From CALRWV02 sp943371965 (GTDB taxonomy: Bacteria > Bacteroidota > JABWAT01), in the NCBI GenBank assembly GCA_943371965.1, contig CALRWV020000002.1, positions 496,001-560,000 of the forward strand: DNA of 64,000 nucleotides, given 5' to 3'. How positions within the stretch are numbered: position 1 is the first letter of the stretch; every line of letters starts with the position of its first letter. The notes beneath the pieces are model-generated. The model was given only the letters and a program-made list of their open reading frames with translations, did not search any database and was not told the DNA's origin. This document shows positions 43,681 to 52,843 of the stretch, piece after piece. The position numbers and the translations under genes are program-made.

Positions 43681-46600
43681 TCAAACCACCCTCAACCCTT
43701 CCAAAATTTTCTCAATCTCAATCAACCGTCTGATTGTTTCTTGTTGAGAAATTCCTGAAATATTAACGGTAAGCATAAGATGATTTTTGATTTCCTTCAA
43801 TGTGTGTTTTTGTTTCAGCGAAGTTAGTTTCAAAAGGAAGGTTTCGAAATATCCTGATTTATAAAATTTGTCTGTTTTTTCCGGAAATAAAAGTGTCAGT
43901 TCCAGCTGGGTGATATTTATTTTCTGCGCCCCGATTTTTTCAACAATCAGTTTGATCAGAGTTTCGTGTATCAGAGTTTCCGCTTCAACCGGTAGTATTC
44001 CGAAACGGTCTTTCAGCTCTGACTGAAAATCAAGTATCTTGTTAGGTTCTGTCAGTTGGGTCAGTCGTTTGTAGAGATCAAAACGTTCTGTTGCGCTTTC
44101 CACATAATCCCGCGGCAAATATCCAGGATACGAGGTTTCCACCACAACATCCTTTGAAACCGCTGTTTTATTCTTCCGGTCAAACAGATCTTTGAACTCT
44201 TCATCTTTCAATTCTTCAACCGCATCTTCAAGCAGGTTGTTGTACATCTCAAAACCGATCGTGTTGACAAATCCGCTCTGTTCTCCACCCAAAATATTTC
44301 CTGCTCCACGGATATCCATGTCTCTCATTGCCACGTTGAATCCGCTTCCAAGATCTGTAAATTCTTCTATGGTCATCAGTCTTTTCAGCGCCATTTTTTT
44401 CATCATTTCAGTTGGCGGAGTCATCAAATAACAGAAGCCCGGTTTGTTGGATCTGCCGACTCTTCCTTTTAACTGATATAGTTCTGAAAGTCCAAAGCGG
44501 TCAGCTCGGTTGATGATAATCGAATTTGAATTTGGAATATCAACTCCCGATTCAATGATGTTGGTAGAAATCAGCATATCAAAATCGTGGTTCATAAATC
44601 CGACCATTATTTCTTCAAGTTCTTTCGGCGGCATTTGTCCGTGGGCAATCCGGATTCTGAGTTTGGGGAATAATCGGCTGAGATATTGTCCCATATTGTA
44701 AATTGATTTTACGCGGTTGTGAATGAAAAAAATCTGACCTTCGCGGTTCATTTCATATTTCACAATATCTTTCAGTTTCTGTTCATTGAACGGTTCAATT
44801 TTTACTTCTACCGGAATTCGGTTTGGTGGCGCAGTTGCAATAATTGAAATATCTCTCGCACCCATCAAACTCAATTGCATCGTTCTGGGGATTGGTGTCG
44901 CACTCATTGCCAGAACATCAATGTTAACTTTCAGTGCTTTAATTTTTTCTTTATCCGCAACTCCAAAACGATGCTCTTCATCTACAATTAATAGTCCTAA
45001 GTCTTTATAAATAATGTCTTTAGATAGTATTCGATGCGTCCCGATAAGAATATCTACTTCACCTTCACCAACTTTTTTGACTGTCTCCTTTTGCTCTTTC
45101 TCTGAACGGAAACGGCTGATGACATTTATCCGAACCGGAAAGTTTTCCATCCGTGATTTAAATGTACTGAAATGTTGTTGTGCAAGAATCGTGGTTGGAA
45201 CCAGAACTGCGACCTGCTTTCCATCCTGAACGGCTTTGAATGCCGCACGGACTGCAATTTCTGTTTTACCAAAACCGACATCACCGCACACCAATCTGTC
45301 CATCGGATGCGGAAGTTCCATATCGCGCTTTACGTCTTCAGTTGTTTTTATCTGATCGGGTGTATCTTCAAACATGAACGAAGCTTCGAGTTCATTTTGC
45401 CATGCTGTATCTTTCGCAAACGGAAATCCCGGTTCCTGTTTACGTTTTGAATAAAGCAAAATCAGATCACGGGCTATGTCTTTAATTTTCTTTTTGGTTT
45501 GCTCTTTTTTCTTTGTCCAATCGGTAGAACCGAGTTTGGTTAGGACCGGAGTGTATCCATCACGCGATGAAAATTTTTGAATTTTTTCAATTTTCTTCAC
45601 GTTTACAAATAAAGTCTCTTCATCGGTATATTGAAGTTTTACAACTTCTGATTCTTTGCTGCCAATTTTTATTTTCGTCAGACCAATAAATTTTCCGATT
45701 CCATGATCAACATGGACAACAAAATCCCCTCTTTTCAACTCGTACGGATTATCAATTTTAACAGTGTTTCGTACCTGAACCTGATGCTTTTTCTGAATTC
45801 TTCTAAACCTTGAAAAAACCAAATGCTCTGAAATTACAATCTTTTTTGTAGCCTTCAGCAAAAATCCTTCATGGATAGATGGACGGACAGGAATTATTTT
45901 AGATGTTATAGCTTCATCATTGATGAAATTCAAAATCCGTGTTAACTGACTTTCCTGATCATAACCCAAATAAATTGAGTATCCATCAAGAATCCACTCA
46001 ATCAATTTGTCCTTCAAATTTTCTTCTTTTAACGACAATAAACTTTGCGGAATTATATTGTTTTCCACTTCATTTTGCTTTGAATTGGAGTTGATTTCAT
46101 ACCAGCTCAACAGCTCCAAATATTCATCAAACTCAATTGATTTCAGTGTTGAATGCGGATTCTTTTCAAGTAATTCAGGAATCAACTGATAGATATAATC
46201 TTTGTTGATAATGATTATTTGATCGTCTTCTTTTGCGTATTCAAAAAAACAAACCTGGCGTTCAAGTGTAACAGTTTTCTGAAAGTTTGGAAGGATTGAT
46301 ATTTCAGAAATGGTATCTATGGACCGCTGTGTTTTTACATCAAAATAACGGATCGAATCAACCAGATTTCCCCAAAATTCAATGCGGATTGGATGCTCTG
46401 AGCCGAAACTGTAAACATCAAAAATTCCACCTCGTATTGAATATTCACCTGGCATTGAAATGAAATCTTCTCTGTTGAAACCGTAAGAATTCAACCGTGA
46501 AATAAAGGAATCATAACTCAATTCGATTCCCTGTTTGATCACAAGTTTTTCTTCACGGAATTTCGTCGGCGGCGGCACTTTATTTAATAATGATTTTGCA

Positions 46601-46950
46601 GAAAGACAAACAATTGAACTTCCTGAATCCTGTAAAAATTTGAGAGCTTCCATCCTTTCACTTATAAGCTGGAGTTCATGTTCTTCTGAATAAACTTTTG
46701 TCCAATCCTGTTCTTTGTAGTGAAGAATATCTAATAAACTATCAACGGATTCTAGATCTTCTATAAACCGGCTAACCTTTGTTTCTTCATCGAAAATGAT
46801 AATTGTCCGGTTTCTTTTCCCTTTGTTTTGTTCAGCAATCAAGAACGGAATCAATGAACAATTGGGGATTTCCAACACTTCTTTCTGTCTCAAATTTGAA
46901 ATTATTTCCGATGTTTCACGTGAAACAATAGTGGCCCAATTTTGAATCAT
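43681..46950 (-). CDS. mfd: Transcription-repair coupling factor Mfd
   Basis: A 1089-residue DNA translocase that removes stalled RNA polymerase and recruits UvrA. UvrB-like domains at the N-terminus, RNA-polymerase interacting CarD-like domain (about residues 405-480; GDFVVHVDHGIGKFIGL), RecG-like translocase with Walker A GDVGFGKTE, DEEHRFGV and SATPIPRTM, and a C-terminal D7 domain. The second codon block includes V-S-R-E-T, encoded by a perfect parS site. Confidence 0.97.
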   Translation of the reverse strand: MIQNWATIVSRETSEIISNLRQKEVLEIPNCSLIPFLIAEQNKGKRNRTIIIFDEETKVSRFIEDLESVDSLLDILHYKEQDWTKVYSEEHELQLISERMEALKFLQDSGSSIVCLSAKSLLNKVPPPTKFREEKLVIKQGIELSYDSFISRLNSYGFNREDFISMPGEYSIRGGIFDVYSFGSEHPIRIEFWGNLVDSIRYFDVKTQRSIDTISEISILPNFQKTVTLERQVCFFEYAKEDDQIIIINKDYIYQLIPELLEKNPHSTLKSIEFDEYLELLSWYEINSNSKQNEVENNIIPQSLLSLKEENLKDKLIEWILDGYSIYLGYDQESQLTRILNFINDEAITSKIIPVRPSIHEGFLLKATKKIVISEHLVFSRFRRIQKKHQVQVRNTVKIDNPYELKRGDFVVHVDHGIGKFIGLTKIKIGSKESEVVKLQYTDEETLFVNVKKIEKIQKFSSRDGYTPVLTKLGSTDWTKKKEQTKKKIKDIARDLILLYSKRKQEPGFPFAKDTAWQNELEASFMFEDTPDQIKTTEDVKRDMELPHPMDRLVCGDVGFGKTEIAVRAAFKAVQDGKQVAVLVPTTILAQQHFSTFKSRMENFPVRINVISRFRSEKEQKETVKKVGEGEVDILIGTHRILSKDIIYKDLGLLIVDEEHRFGVADKEKIKALKVNIDVLAMSATPIPRTMQLSLMGARDISIIATAPPNRIPVEVKIEPFNEQKLKDIVKYEMNREGQIFFIHNRVKSIYNMGQYLSRLFPKLRIRIAHGQMPPKELEEIMVGFMNHDFDMLISTNIIESGVDIPNSNSIIINRADRFGLSELYQLKGRVGRSNKPGFCYLMTPPTEMMKKMALKRLMTIEEFTDLGSGFNVAMRDMDIRGAGNILGGEQSGFVNTIGFEMYNNLLEDAVEELKDEEFKDLFDRKNKTAVSKDVVVETSYPGYLPRDYVESATERFDLYKRLTQLTEPNKILDFQSELKDRFGILPVEAETLIHETLIKLIVEKIGAQKINITQLELTLLFPEKTDKFYKSGYFETFLLKLTSLKQKHTLKEIKNHLMLTVNISGISQQETIRRLIEIEKILEGLRVV
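46912..46927. promoter_or_regulatory. parS centromere site (perfect 16-mer)
   Basis: TGTTTCACGTGAAACA, a perfect palindrome identical to the consensus ParB-binding site. It lies within codons 8-13 of mfd. Confidence 0.93.
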
Positions 46951-47341
46951 TTAACTTTCTTTCTCTAAACGACAATACCCCGAACTCCCAGCGATATTGT
47001 TCGTGGAATTCAGGGACTTTGATGGTCATTTTCTACCATCATTTTATTTGCTTTGTTCTCTAATCTCTTTTCTAATTGAGTGAAATTAGAAGATTTTCTC
47101 TTTGTCAGGCTGAGCTTGTCGAAGTCTGAAAAACTCAGTCTGATTAAGTAATATTGATCTGATATTTATTATTAAATACTAAACCCAAATATCTTAATTG
47201 CTCACTTTAATCTGTCATGTTGAAAGTAGTGAAACATCTCAATAATCATCAATTGTTGTAATGATAGTGTAATTTGAGATTCTTCATTACGCTATCGCTT
47301 CATTCAGAATGACAAGCCTTTTCACTTAACTGTAATCAGTA
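46951..47341. other. Gene-free spacer between mfd and murQ
   Basis: 391 bp with no supported ORF or RNA gene. It contains a small hairpin (GATGGT / ACCATC, about 47032-47051), a single TCAGGCTGAGCTTGTCGAAG half-element at 47107-47126 and the inverted-repeat element at 47213-47314. The mfd promoter must lie near 46960-47000. Confidence 0.6.
47213..47314. repeat. TGTCATGTTGA inverted-repeat element
   Basis: Left arm TGTCATGTTGAAAGTAGTGA...CATCTCAA; right arm TTGAGATTCTTCATTACG...CAGAATGACA. The arms form a long imperfect hairpin of the same family as 6781-6893. Its ATCTCAATAATC segment also occurs inside the terminator at 31674-31713. Confidence 0.7.
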
Positions 47342-48253
47342 TCAAATAATATATTTCAAAAATCCGTTATTATCTTTTATCAGCTTGTTTGCTTCATCTT
47401 TAGTAGCTTTTTTAAAGTACATCACCAACGCTGTTTTCAATTGATAATCAGCGCGTTCAATGTAATTCGAGGCTGTTTCATACTCTTCGTTTGTCAATTC
47501 AATAAATATTTTAATTGCCCTGGCCTTTAATTTTTCGTTGGTTGGAATGAGATCAACCATGTAATTTTTATAAACTTTTCCCAGATTTACCATTGTAATT
47601 GTAGAAATCATATTTAAAACTATTTTGGTCATTGTACCTGATTTTAGGCGAGTTGATCCTGCAAGCAATTCACTTCCCAAATCCATTGAAAGCAGAATAT
47701 CAACCATCGGATAATCCAATTCGCTTTTTGGATTACATACAAGAAGTGCAGTTTTACCGGAATGACGTTTATGTTCAGCCAAAAACTCAAGGACATAAGG
47801 CGTTCTGCTCGATGCAGTTATTCCAATAACCACATCGTTTGCCGAAATAAAGTTTTCTGTATAGTCAGAAATAGCTTTCTTTTTGTCATCTTCTGCACCT
47901 TCAATAGAAATTCTGAGTGCCTTATCTCCACCGGCAATGATTCCTCTAAACACGTATGGATTTACACCAAATGTTGGTGGACATTCAGAAGCATCCAAAA
48001 CTCCCAACCGACCAGAAGTTCCTGCACCGACATATACAACACTTCCATTAACCTTAATTGCTTCCGTACATTCTTTAATCAGAGCAGCAAGTTTCAATTT
48101 AATTTTATCAAGAACTGGAATGGTATCAATATAATCTGCAATAAATAAGCTGATCACCTTTTCATTTGAAACCTGATCAATTGAAATAAGAGTTGTCTGT
48201 GATTCAGTTTTTAGTTCCTGAAGTTCAGCAATCAGTTCTTTTCTTGATTTCAT
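47342..48253 (-). CDS. murQ: N-acetylmuramic acid 6-phosphate etherase MurQ
   Basis: A 303-residue SIS-domain lyase that splits MurNAc-6-phosphate into GlcNAc-6-phosphate and lactate in cell-wall recycling. VVYVGAGTSGRLGVLDASECPPTFG at about residues 70-94 is diagnostic, with GGDKALRISIEGAEDD and the catalytic-region Glu residues after it. Length is normal. No other recycling gene (anmK, nagZ) is nearby. Confidence 0.95.
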   Translation of the reverse strand: MKSRKELIAELQELKTESQTTLISIDQVSNEKVISLFIADYIDTIPVLDKIKLKLAALIKECTEAIKVNGSVVYVGAGTSGRLGVLDASECPPTFGVNPYVFRGIIAGGDKALRISIEGAEDDKKKAISDYTENFISANDVVIGITASSRTPYVLEFLAEHKRHSGKTALLVCNPKSELDYPMVDILLSMDLGSELLAGSTRLKSGTMTKIVLNMISTITMVNLGKVYKNYMVDLIPTNEKLKARAIKIFIELTNEEYETASNYIERADYQLKTALVMYFKKATKDEANKLIKDNNGFLKYII

Positions 48254-48297
48254 ACTAATACCTTTAATATTTTGAAATAATTCTAAACTAAAAACAA

Positions 48298-48366
48298 TGT
48301 CATAATGAGCTTGTCGAATTGTGACTTTGTTTTTAGTAATGATGCTTCGACATGCTCAGCATGACA
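48298..48366. repeat. TGTCATAATGAGC inverted-repeat element
   Basis: TGTCATAATGAGCTTGTCGAA at the left and TTCGACATGCTCAGCATGACA at the right are near-complements. It fills the murQ-rsmG spacer. Confidence 0.75.
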
Positions 48367-48386
48367 ATTATTAACAGCTCTTTTAT

Positions 48387-49160
48387 TTAAAACTCAATTT
48401 TAATAACGTACTTTTCTTCACCAATAAAATCGGACCCGAAATGATTGATTGGCTGAACTGAAATATCTTTCATCTTCTTTTTGATGGCCAATGGAATGGG
48501 TTCAAACTCATCTTCCAGCATTCCACCTTTCAGGAAAACATAAGTAAATGCGTTTTTACTTTCACGCAATTCAGCCGTCCAGTCCAAAATTGTTGAAATG
48601 GTTGCGACTCCACGTGTAATGATTGCATCAATATTTTTATGTTTTGCCACGGCTGGTTCTTCAACTCTGGCTCTCATCGTGTAAATATTTTTGGGAACAT
48701 TGATATCAGGACTTCTTTTTCCTGTCCCGATTTTAAACTTTTCATCAACTTTTTCTGATTCAAGTTTGGAGTATCCGTCTATATAGGATTGAAGCGCAGA
48801 TATCTTTTTTTGGATAGAATCAACCAGCAAAACTTTTGATTCAGGATGAGTTATTGCGAAAGGAATTCCTGGAATTCCCCCACCAGTTCCAAGATCAATA
48901 CACACTTTTGTTTTAAAAGTTGGGGCCAAAATATTTATACTTAGAGCATGACAAATGTGTCTTCGAAGAATATTGATTTCGTCTTTTCTCGAAACGAGAT
49001 TGATTATCTGGTTGGTTTCCCATATCCATTTTGCATAATCGAGTAACTGTTCTTTTTGAGTTTCTGAAACATCCAAACGGTTCCTATCACAGAATTCATT
49101 CAAATATTCGGTCTCAACAAAGAGCCATTTTGCTAATGTTTCACGTGAAACATTTTCCAT
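48387..49160 (-). CDS. rsmG: 16S rRNA m7G527 methyltransferase RsmG (GidB)
   Basis: A 257-residue SAM-dependent methyltransferase for G527 of 16S rRNA. SAM loop CIDLGTGGGIPGIPFAI at about residues 87-103 and the acidic LLVDSIQKKISALQ after it. It is ~40 residues longer than the E. coli protein, mainly through an insert around residues 128-155. Codons 3-8 (N-V-S-R-E-T) are formed by a parS site. It follows mnmG, as in most origin-proximal regions. Confidence 0.95.
   Translation of the reverse strand: MENVSRETLAKWLFVETEYLNEFCDRNRLDVSETQKEQLLDYAKWIWETNQIINLVSRKDEINILRRHICHALSINILAPTFKTKVCIDLGTGGGIPGIPFAITHPESKVLLVDSIQKKISALQSYIDGYSKLESEKVDEKFKIGTGKRSPDINVPKNIYTMRARVEEPAVAKHKNIDAIITRGVATISTILDWTAELRESKNAFTYVFLKGGMLEDEFEPIPLAIKKKMKDISVQPINHFGSDFIGEEKYVIKIEF
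49137..49152. promoter_or_regulatory. parS centromere site (perfect 16-mer), second copy
   Basis: TGTTTCACGTGAAACA, identical to the site at 46912-46927 and 2.2 kb away. It lies within codons 3-8 of rsmG. Confidence 0.93.
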
Positions 49161-49208
49161 TATTCATCCATTCTTTATAGTTATTAGATTACGAAGCAAC
49201 AAATTCAT

Positions 49209-51083
49209 TTATCTCAAATGAATCATCAAAACACTAACGTCAGCTGGAGTAACTCCTGAAATCCGTCCAGCTTGTCCCAATGATTCTGGTTTAATTCTTT
49301 TCAACTTTTCCTTTCCTTCTGTAGAAAGAGACTTTACTTTATCATAGTTAAACCAATCAGGAATTTTGGTGTTTTCAGATTGAGACATTTTTTCAATCTG
49401 TTCATTTTCCCTGAGCAGATAACCTTCATACTTGACTTCAATTTCAGCATCAATCAGGTAGTTTTTGAACTTTTCATTTGAGTTAATAAGTTCACTCATT
49501 TCAGGAACAGCTTCAATAATTTGTTCAAGTTCAACTTCAGACCGTTTCAATAATTCATTCAATTTCATTTTTTGACTCAATGGAGTTGATCCCACTTTTA
49601 CCAAATAAGGATTTACCAAATCGGGAACCACACTTACCGTTTTTGAACGGTCAGAAAACATCCTGATAAATTCTTCTTTTGATTTGGTGATGTTCCAAAT
49701 TTCATCATCAATCAATCCAAAATTTCTGGAGAACGACATCAATCTTCTATCCGCATTATCCTGTCTCAATGCAATACGATGTTCTGCGCGACTGGTAAAC
49801 ATGCGGTATGGTTCTTCTGTTCCTTTGGATGTTAAGTCATCAATCATTACGCCAATGTAGGCTTCGGATCTTTTCAAAACAAAAGGCTCTTCAGTTTTGG
49901 ATTTTAAAGCCGCATTGATTCCAGCCATTAATCCTTGAGCTGCAGCTTCTTCGTATCCGCTGGTTCCGTTAATTTGTCCTGCAAAGAATAAATTTTTAAT
50001 CAGCTTGGTTTCCATCGAAAGTTTAATTTGATGCGGCGGAAAATAATCATATTCAATGGCGTAACCAGGACGAATCATTTTAACCTTTTCAAGTCCGGCA
50101 ATTGTTCTAAGAGCTTGTAATTGCACTACTTCAGGCAACGATGTAGAAAATCCGTTGATGTACATTTCGTTGGTTTCCAAACCTTCAGGTTCCAGAAACA
50201 ACTGATGACTTTGCTTTTCTGAAAACCGATTTATTTTGTCTTCAATCGAAGGACAATATCTCGGACCTAAGCCCTGAATTCTTCCAGTAAACATCGGACT
50301 TTCATCAAATCCGGTTTTCAGAATTTCGTGTGTTTGTAAATTGGTATGCGTCATGTACATGGGTATCTGACGCTGTTTTACTTTTGTGTTTGAAAAAGAG
50401 AAAGGTGTTGGTGGATTATCTCCGTGCTGAACCAAAACTTTTGAATAATCAATTGACCGTGCATCAATCCGTGGCGGAGTTCCTGTTTTCAGTCTTCCCG
50501 AAATCAATCCGGCTTTCACAACTGTATCTGTAATACCATAACTGGCTGCTTCACCGGTTCTTCCACCTTTTAAATTTGTTGTGCCGATATGAATCAAACC
50601 ATTCATAAAAGTACCGGTTGTCAATACAACAGTTTTTGCGTAAATCGTAATTCCAAGAGTTGTTTTAATTCCCTTCACTTCACCGTCTTCGAGGATCAAA
50701 TCAAAAACAGAATCCTGCCGAAAATCGAGGTTTGGAAGTGCTTCAAGCATCTTTCTAACATAATGGGCATACAAAGTCCGATCCGCCTGAGCACGTGGCG
50801 ACCAAACTGCAGGACCTTTACTGCGGTTCAACATTTGGAACTGAATTCCCGTTTCATCAATCGCTTTCGCCATCAGTCCACCGAGAGCATCAATTTCCCT
50901 AACAAGATGACCTTTTGCAGTTCCACCAATTGCGGGGTTGCAGGACATTTGCGCAATGGTATTGAGATTCATGGTAACGAGTAAAGTCTTTGCTCCCATT
51001 TTTGAAGAAACATAAGCAGCTTCACAACCGGCATGACCGGCGCCCACTACAATGACATCATAAGTTTCATCCCAAGCAAACAT
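49209..51083 (-). CDS. mnmG: tRNA U34 modification enzyme MnmG (GidA)
   Basis: A 624-residue FAD protein that, with MnmE, installs carboxymethylaminomethyl at U34 of certain tRNAs. FAD loop VVGAGHAGCEAAYVS at the N-terminus, MSCNPAIGGTAKGHLVREIDALGG, CPSIEDKI and the MnmG-specific GTSGYEEAAAQGL. The helical C-terminal domain ends in GRISGVTPADVSVLMIHL. Length is normal; MnmE is encoded 160 bp upstream. Confidence 0.97.
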   Translation of the reverse strand: MFAWDETYDVIVVGAGHAGCEAAYVSSKMGAKTLLVTMNLNTIAQMSCNPAIGGTAKGHLVREIDALGGLMAKAIDETGIQFQMLNRSKGPAVWSPRAQADRTLYAHYVRKMLEALPNLDFRQDSVFDLILEDGEVKGIKTTLGITIYAKTVVLTTGTFMNGLIHIGTTNLKGGRTGEAASYGITDTVVKAGLISGRLKTGTPPRIDARSIDYSKVLVQHGDNPPTPFSFSNTKVKQRQIPMYMTHTNLQTHEILKTGFDESPMFTGRIQGLGPRYCPSIEDKINRFSEKQSHQLFLEPEGLETNEMYINGFSTSLPEVVQLQALRTIAGLEKVKMIRPGYAIEYDYFPPHQIKLSMETKLIKNLFFAGQINGTSGYEEAAAQGLMAGINAALKSKTEEPFVLKRSEAYIGVMIDDLTSKGTEEPYRMFTSRAEHRIALRQDNADRRLMSFSRNFGLIDDEIWNITKSKEEFIRMFSDRSKTVSVVPDLVNPYLVKVGSTPLSQKMKLNELLKRSEVELEQIIEAVPEMSELINSNEKFKNYLIDAEIEVKYEGYLLRENEQIEKMSQSENTKIPDWFNYDKVKSLSTEGKEKLKRIKPESLGQAGRISGVTPADVSVLMIHLR

Positions 51084-51104
51084 TCAGTTTTCCTTAAATA
51101 AAAT

Positions 51105-51145
51105 ACGCACACTGATAAACACAGATAAGACAGATTTTCACAGAA
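51105..51145 (+). repeat. Solo CACAGATWA-type repeat
   Basis: Degenerate run CACACTGATAAA, CACAGATAAG, ACAGATTTT, CACAGAAAG. It resembles the terminal repeats of the GxxExxY element at 3910-4351 but encloses no gene. Confidence 0.55.
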
Positions 51146-51205
51146 AGAATATTTCTTGAAAATCTATATTTTGAAAACCAAAAAAATCTATGTGCCAAAG
51201 TTTTC

Positions 51206-51240
51206 ATTCTGAATTCTGAATTCTGGCTTCTGAATTCTTT
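51206..51240 (+). repeat. Five-unit heptad array NTTCTGR
   Basis: ATTCTGA, ATTCTGA, ATTCTGG, CTTCTGA, ATTCTTT in exact 7-nt phase, ending 4 bp before the mnmE stop. Confidence 0.75.
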
Positions 51241-51243
51241 CCC

Positions 51244-52623
51244 TTATTTTCCTATACAGAATTTACTGAAAATATTATTCAAAATATCGTCCGTGGTAGT
51301 CTCACCAGTAATCGAACCCAACTCAAACAAGGCAGCCCGAATATCTGAAGAAATAAAATCCTGGCTGATTTGTTTTTTCACCGCGTCCAAAGATTTTTTC
51401 AGATTTTCCGAAACTCTGACCAAAGCGTGGTAATGTCTAATATTGGTGATGGCTTCGGTTGCATCTCCATAGCTTTGGTTGCCTAATACCATTCTTTTTA
51501 ACCACAATATGAGTGATTCTATTTCGATGTTTTTTGATGCAGAAATTTTAACAGTTTCAAAATCAGGGTAGTGAAAATCTAGTTTTGCTGAAACCAAGTC
51601 CGATTTATTTCCAACAAGTAAAATTTTCAGATCCGAATTTTTTGTGGCGAAATTATTAATCTGGTTTTTTTCATCGTCAGTCAATCCAACCGAAAGATCA
51701 AATAAATATAATAGAAGATTTGCGGACTCAATATTTTTCAGAGTACGTTCAACTCCGCGCTGTTCAACATAATCAAGACTTTCACGGATTCCGGCAGTGT
51801 CAATAAACCGGAATGGAATTCCTTCAATATTTGCAGATTCTTCAATGGTGTCTCTTGTTGTTCCTGCAATTTCAGAAACGATGGCACGGTCATGACCTAA
51901 CAAGTTATTCAGTAAAGTGGATTTTCCGGCATTCGGTTTTCCTGCAATGACAACACGGACACCTTCTTTAATAAATCTGCCGGTTGAAAAAGAAGCTGTT
52001 AATTTATCAACATATAAAATAATTTCTTCAAGTTTTCTGATCAGTGCTTCACGGGATGCGAATTCAACATCTTCACCTGAAAAATCAAGCTCCAATTCAA
52101 GCAACGAAATAAAATCAATTAAATCCTGACGTATCAATTTCAGATTCGAAGAATATATTCCGCTCAACTGAAACAATGAAGACTGCTGTGAAATTTGGCT
52201 GGTCGAATGAATCAGATCGGAAACCGATTCTGCCTGGGATAAATCAATTCTTCCATTTAAAAAAGCACGTTTTGTAAACTCACCTGGTTCCGCCATCCGA
52301 ACTCCAATTTCCATCAACCGGTTCATAATGGATTGAGTAATTACGGGTCCGCCATGACAGGAAATTTCAACAGTTTCCTGAGTGGTAAAACTTTTTGGTG
52401 CATGGAATAATGATATCAGAACTTCATCAAGAACACGGTTTTCTTTATCCAGAATTTTTCCGAAATGAAGCGTGTGGGTTGGTGCTGAATTGAGATCAGA
52501 TTTAGATTTGAAAATTTTCGAAACAAGGGAAATGGAGTCGGTTCCGGAAACACGGATTACTGCCAGTCCCCCAACACCGGGCGGGGTAGCAATTGCTGCA
52601 ATTGGTTCTTCAAGGGAGAGCAT
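51244..52623 (-). CDS. mnmE: tRNA modification GTPase MnmE (TrmE)
   Basis: A 459-residue GTPase, partner of MnmG in tRNA U34 modification. N-terminal folate-binding-like domain (TPPGVGGLAVIRVSG), helical middle domain, inserted G domain with G1 GKPNAGKSTLLNNLL, the K-loop region IAGTTRDTIEE and G3 DTAGI. The essential C-terminal CIGK is present (KFCIGK). Order mnmE-mnmG-rsmG is conserved. Confidence 0.97.
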   Translation of the reverse strand: MLSLEEPIAAIATPPGVGGLAVIRVSGTDSISLVSKIFKSKSDLNSAPTHTLHFGKILDKENRVLDEVLISLFHAPKSFTTQETVEISCHGGPVITQSIMNRLMEIGVRMAEPGEFTKRAFLNGRIDLSQAESVSDLIHSTSQISQQSSLFQLSGIYSSNLKLIRQDLIDFISLLELELDFSGEDVEFASREALIRKLEEIILYVDKLTASFSTGRFIKEGVRVVIAGKPNAGKSTLLNNLLGHDRAIVSEIAGTTRDTIEESANIEGIPFRFIDTAGIRESLDYVEQRGVERTLKNIESANLLLYLFDLSVGLTDDEKNQINNFATKNSDLKILLVGNKSDLVSAKLDFHYPDFETVKISASKNIEIESLILWLKRMVLGNQSYGDATEAITNIRHYHALVRVSENLKKSLDAVKKQISQDFISSDIRAALFELGSITGETTTDDILNNIFSKFCIGK

Positions 52624-52686
52624 AAAAATACCTCAAACGCTCATCCCAACCTTCTTTCACAAGGAAGGAATTATTTATTTAAAAAT

Positions 52687-52840
52687 CGTTTCTCGCAAAG
52701 GCGCAAAGACGCTAAGTTTAATTACTAGATTATTAATTAAGAGAGAAATAAATTATTTTCAATCAAATCTCATAAATAAATTAATGAACCTTTGCGACTT
52801 GGCGTCTCCCGAAAATTCGGGACAAGTAAAACGAGAAACA
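52687..52840. repeat. Inverted pair of CGCAAAGR octad arrays with nested palindrome
   Basis: Left copy: CGTTTCT then CGCAAAGG, CGCAAAGA, CGCTAAGT (52694-52717). Right copy, inverted: CCTTTGCG, ACTTGGCG (52789-52804), then a palindrome CCCGAAAATTCGGG and a short A-rich stretch placed between TCT and CGAGAAAC. The ~70 bp between the copies are A/T-rich and non-coding. It fills the mnmE-yidC spacer. Confidence 0.75.
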
Positions 52841-52843
52841 GTA

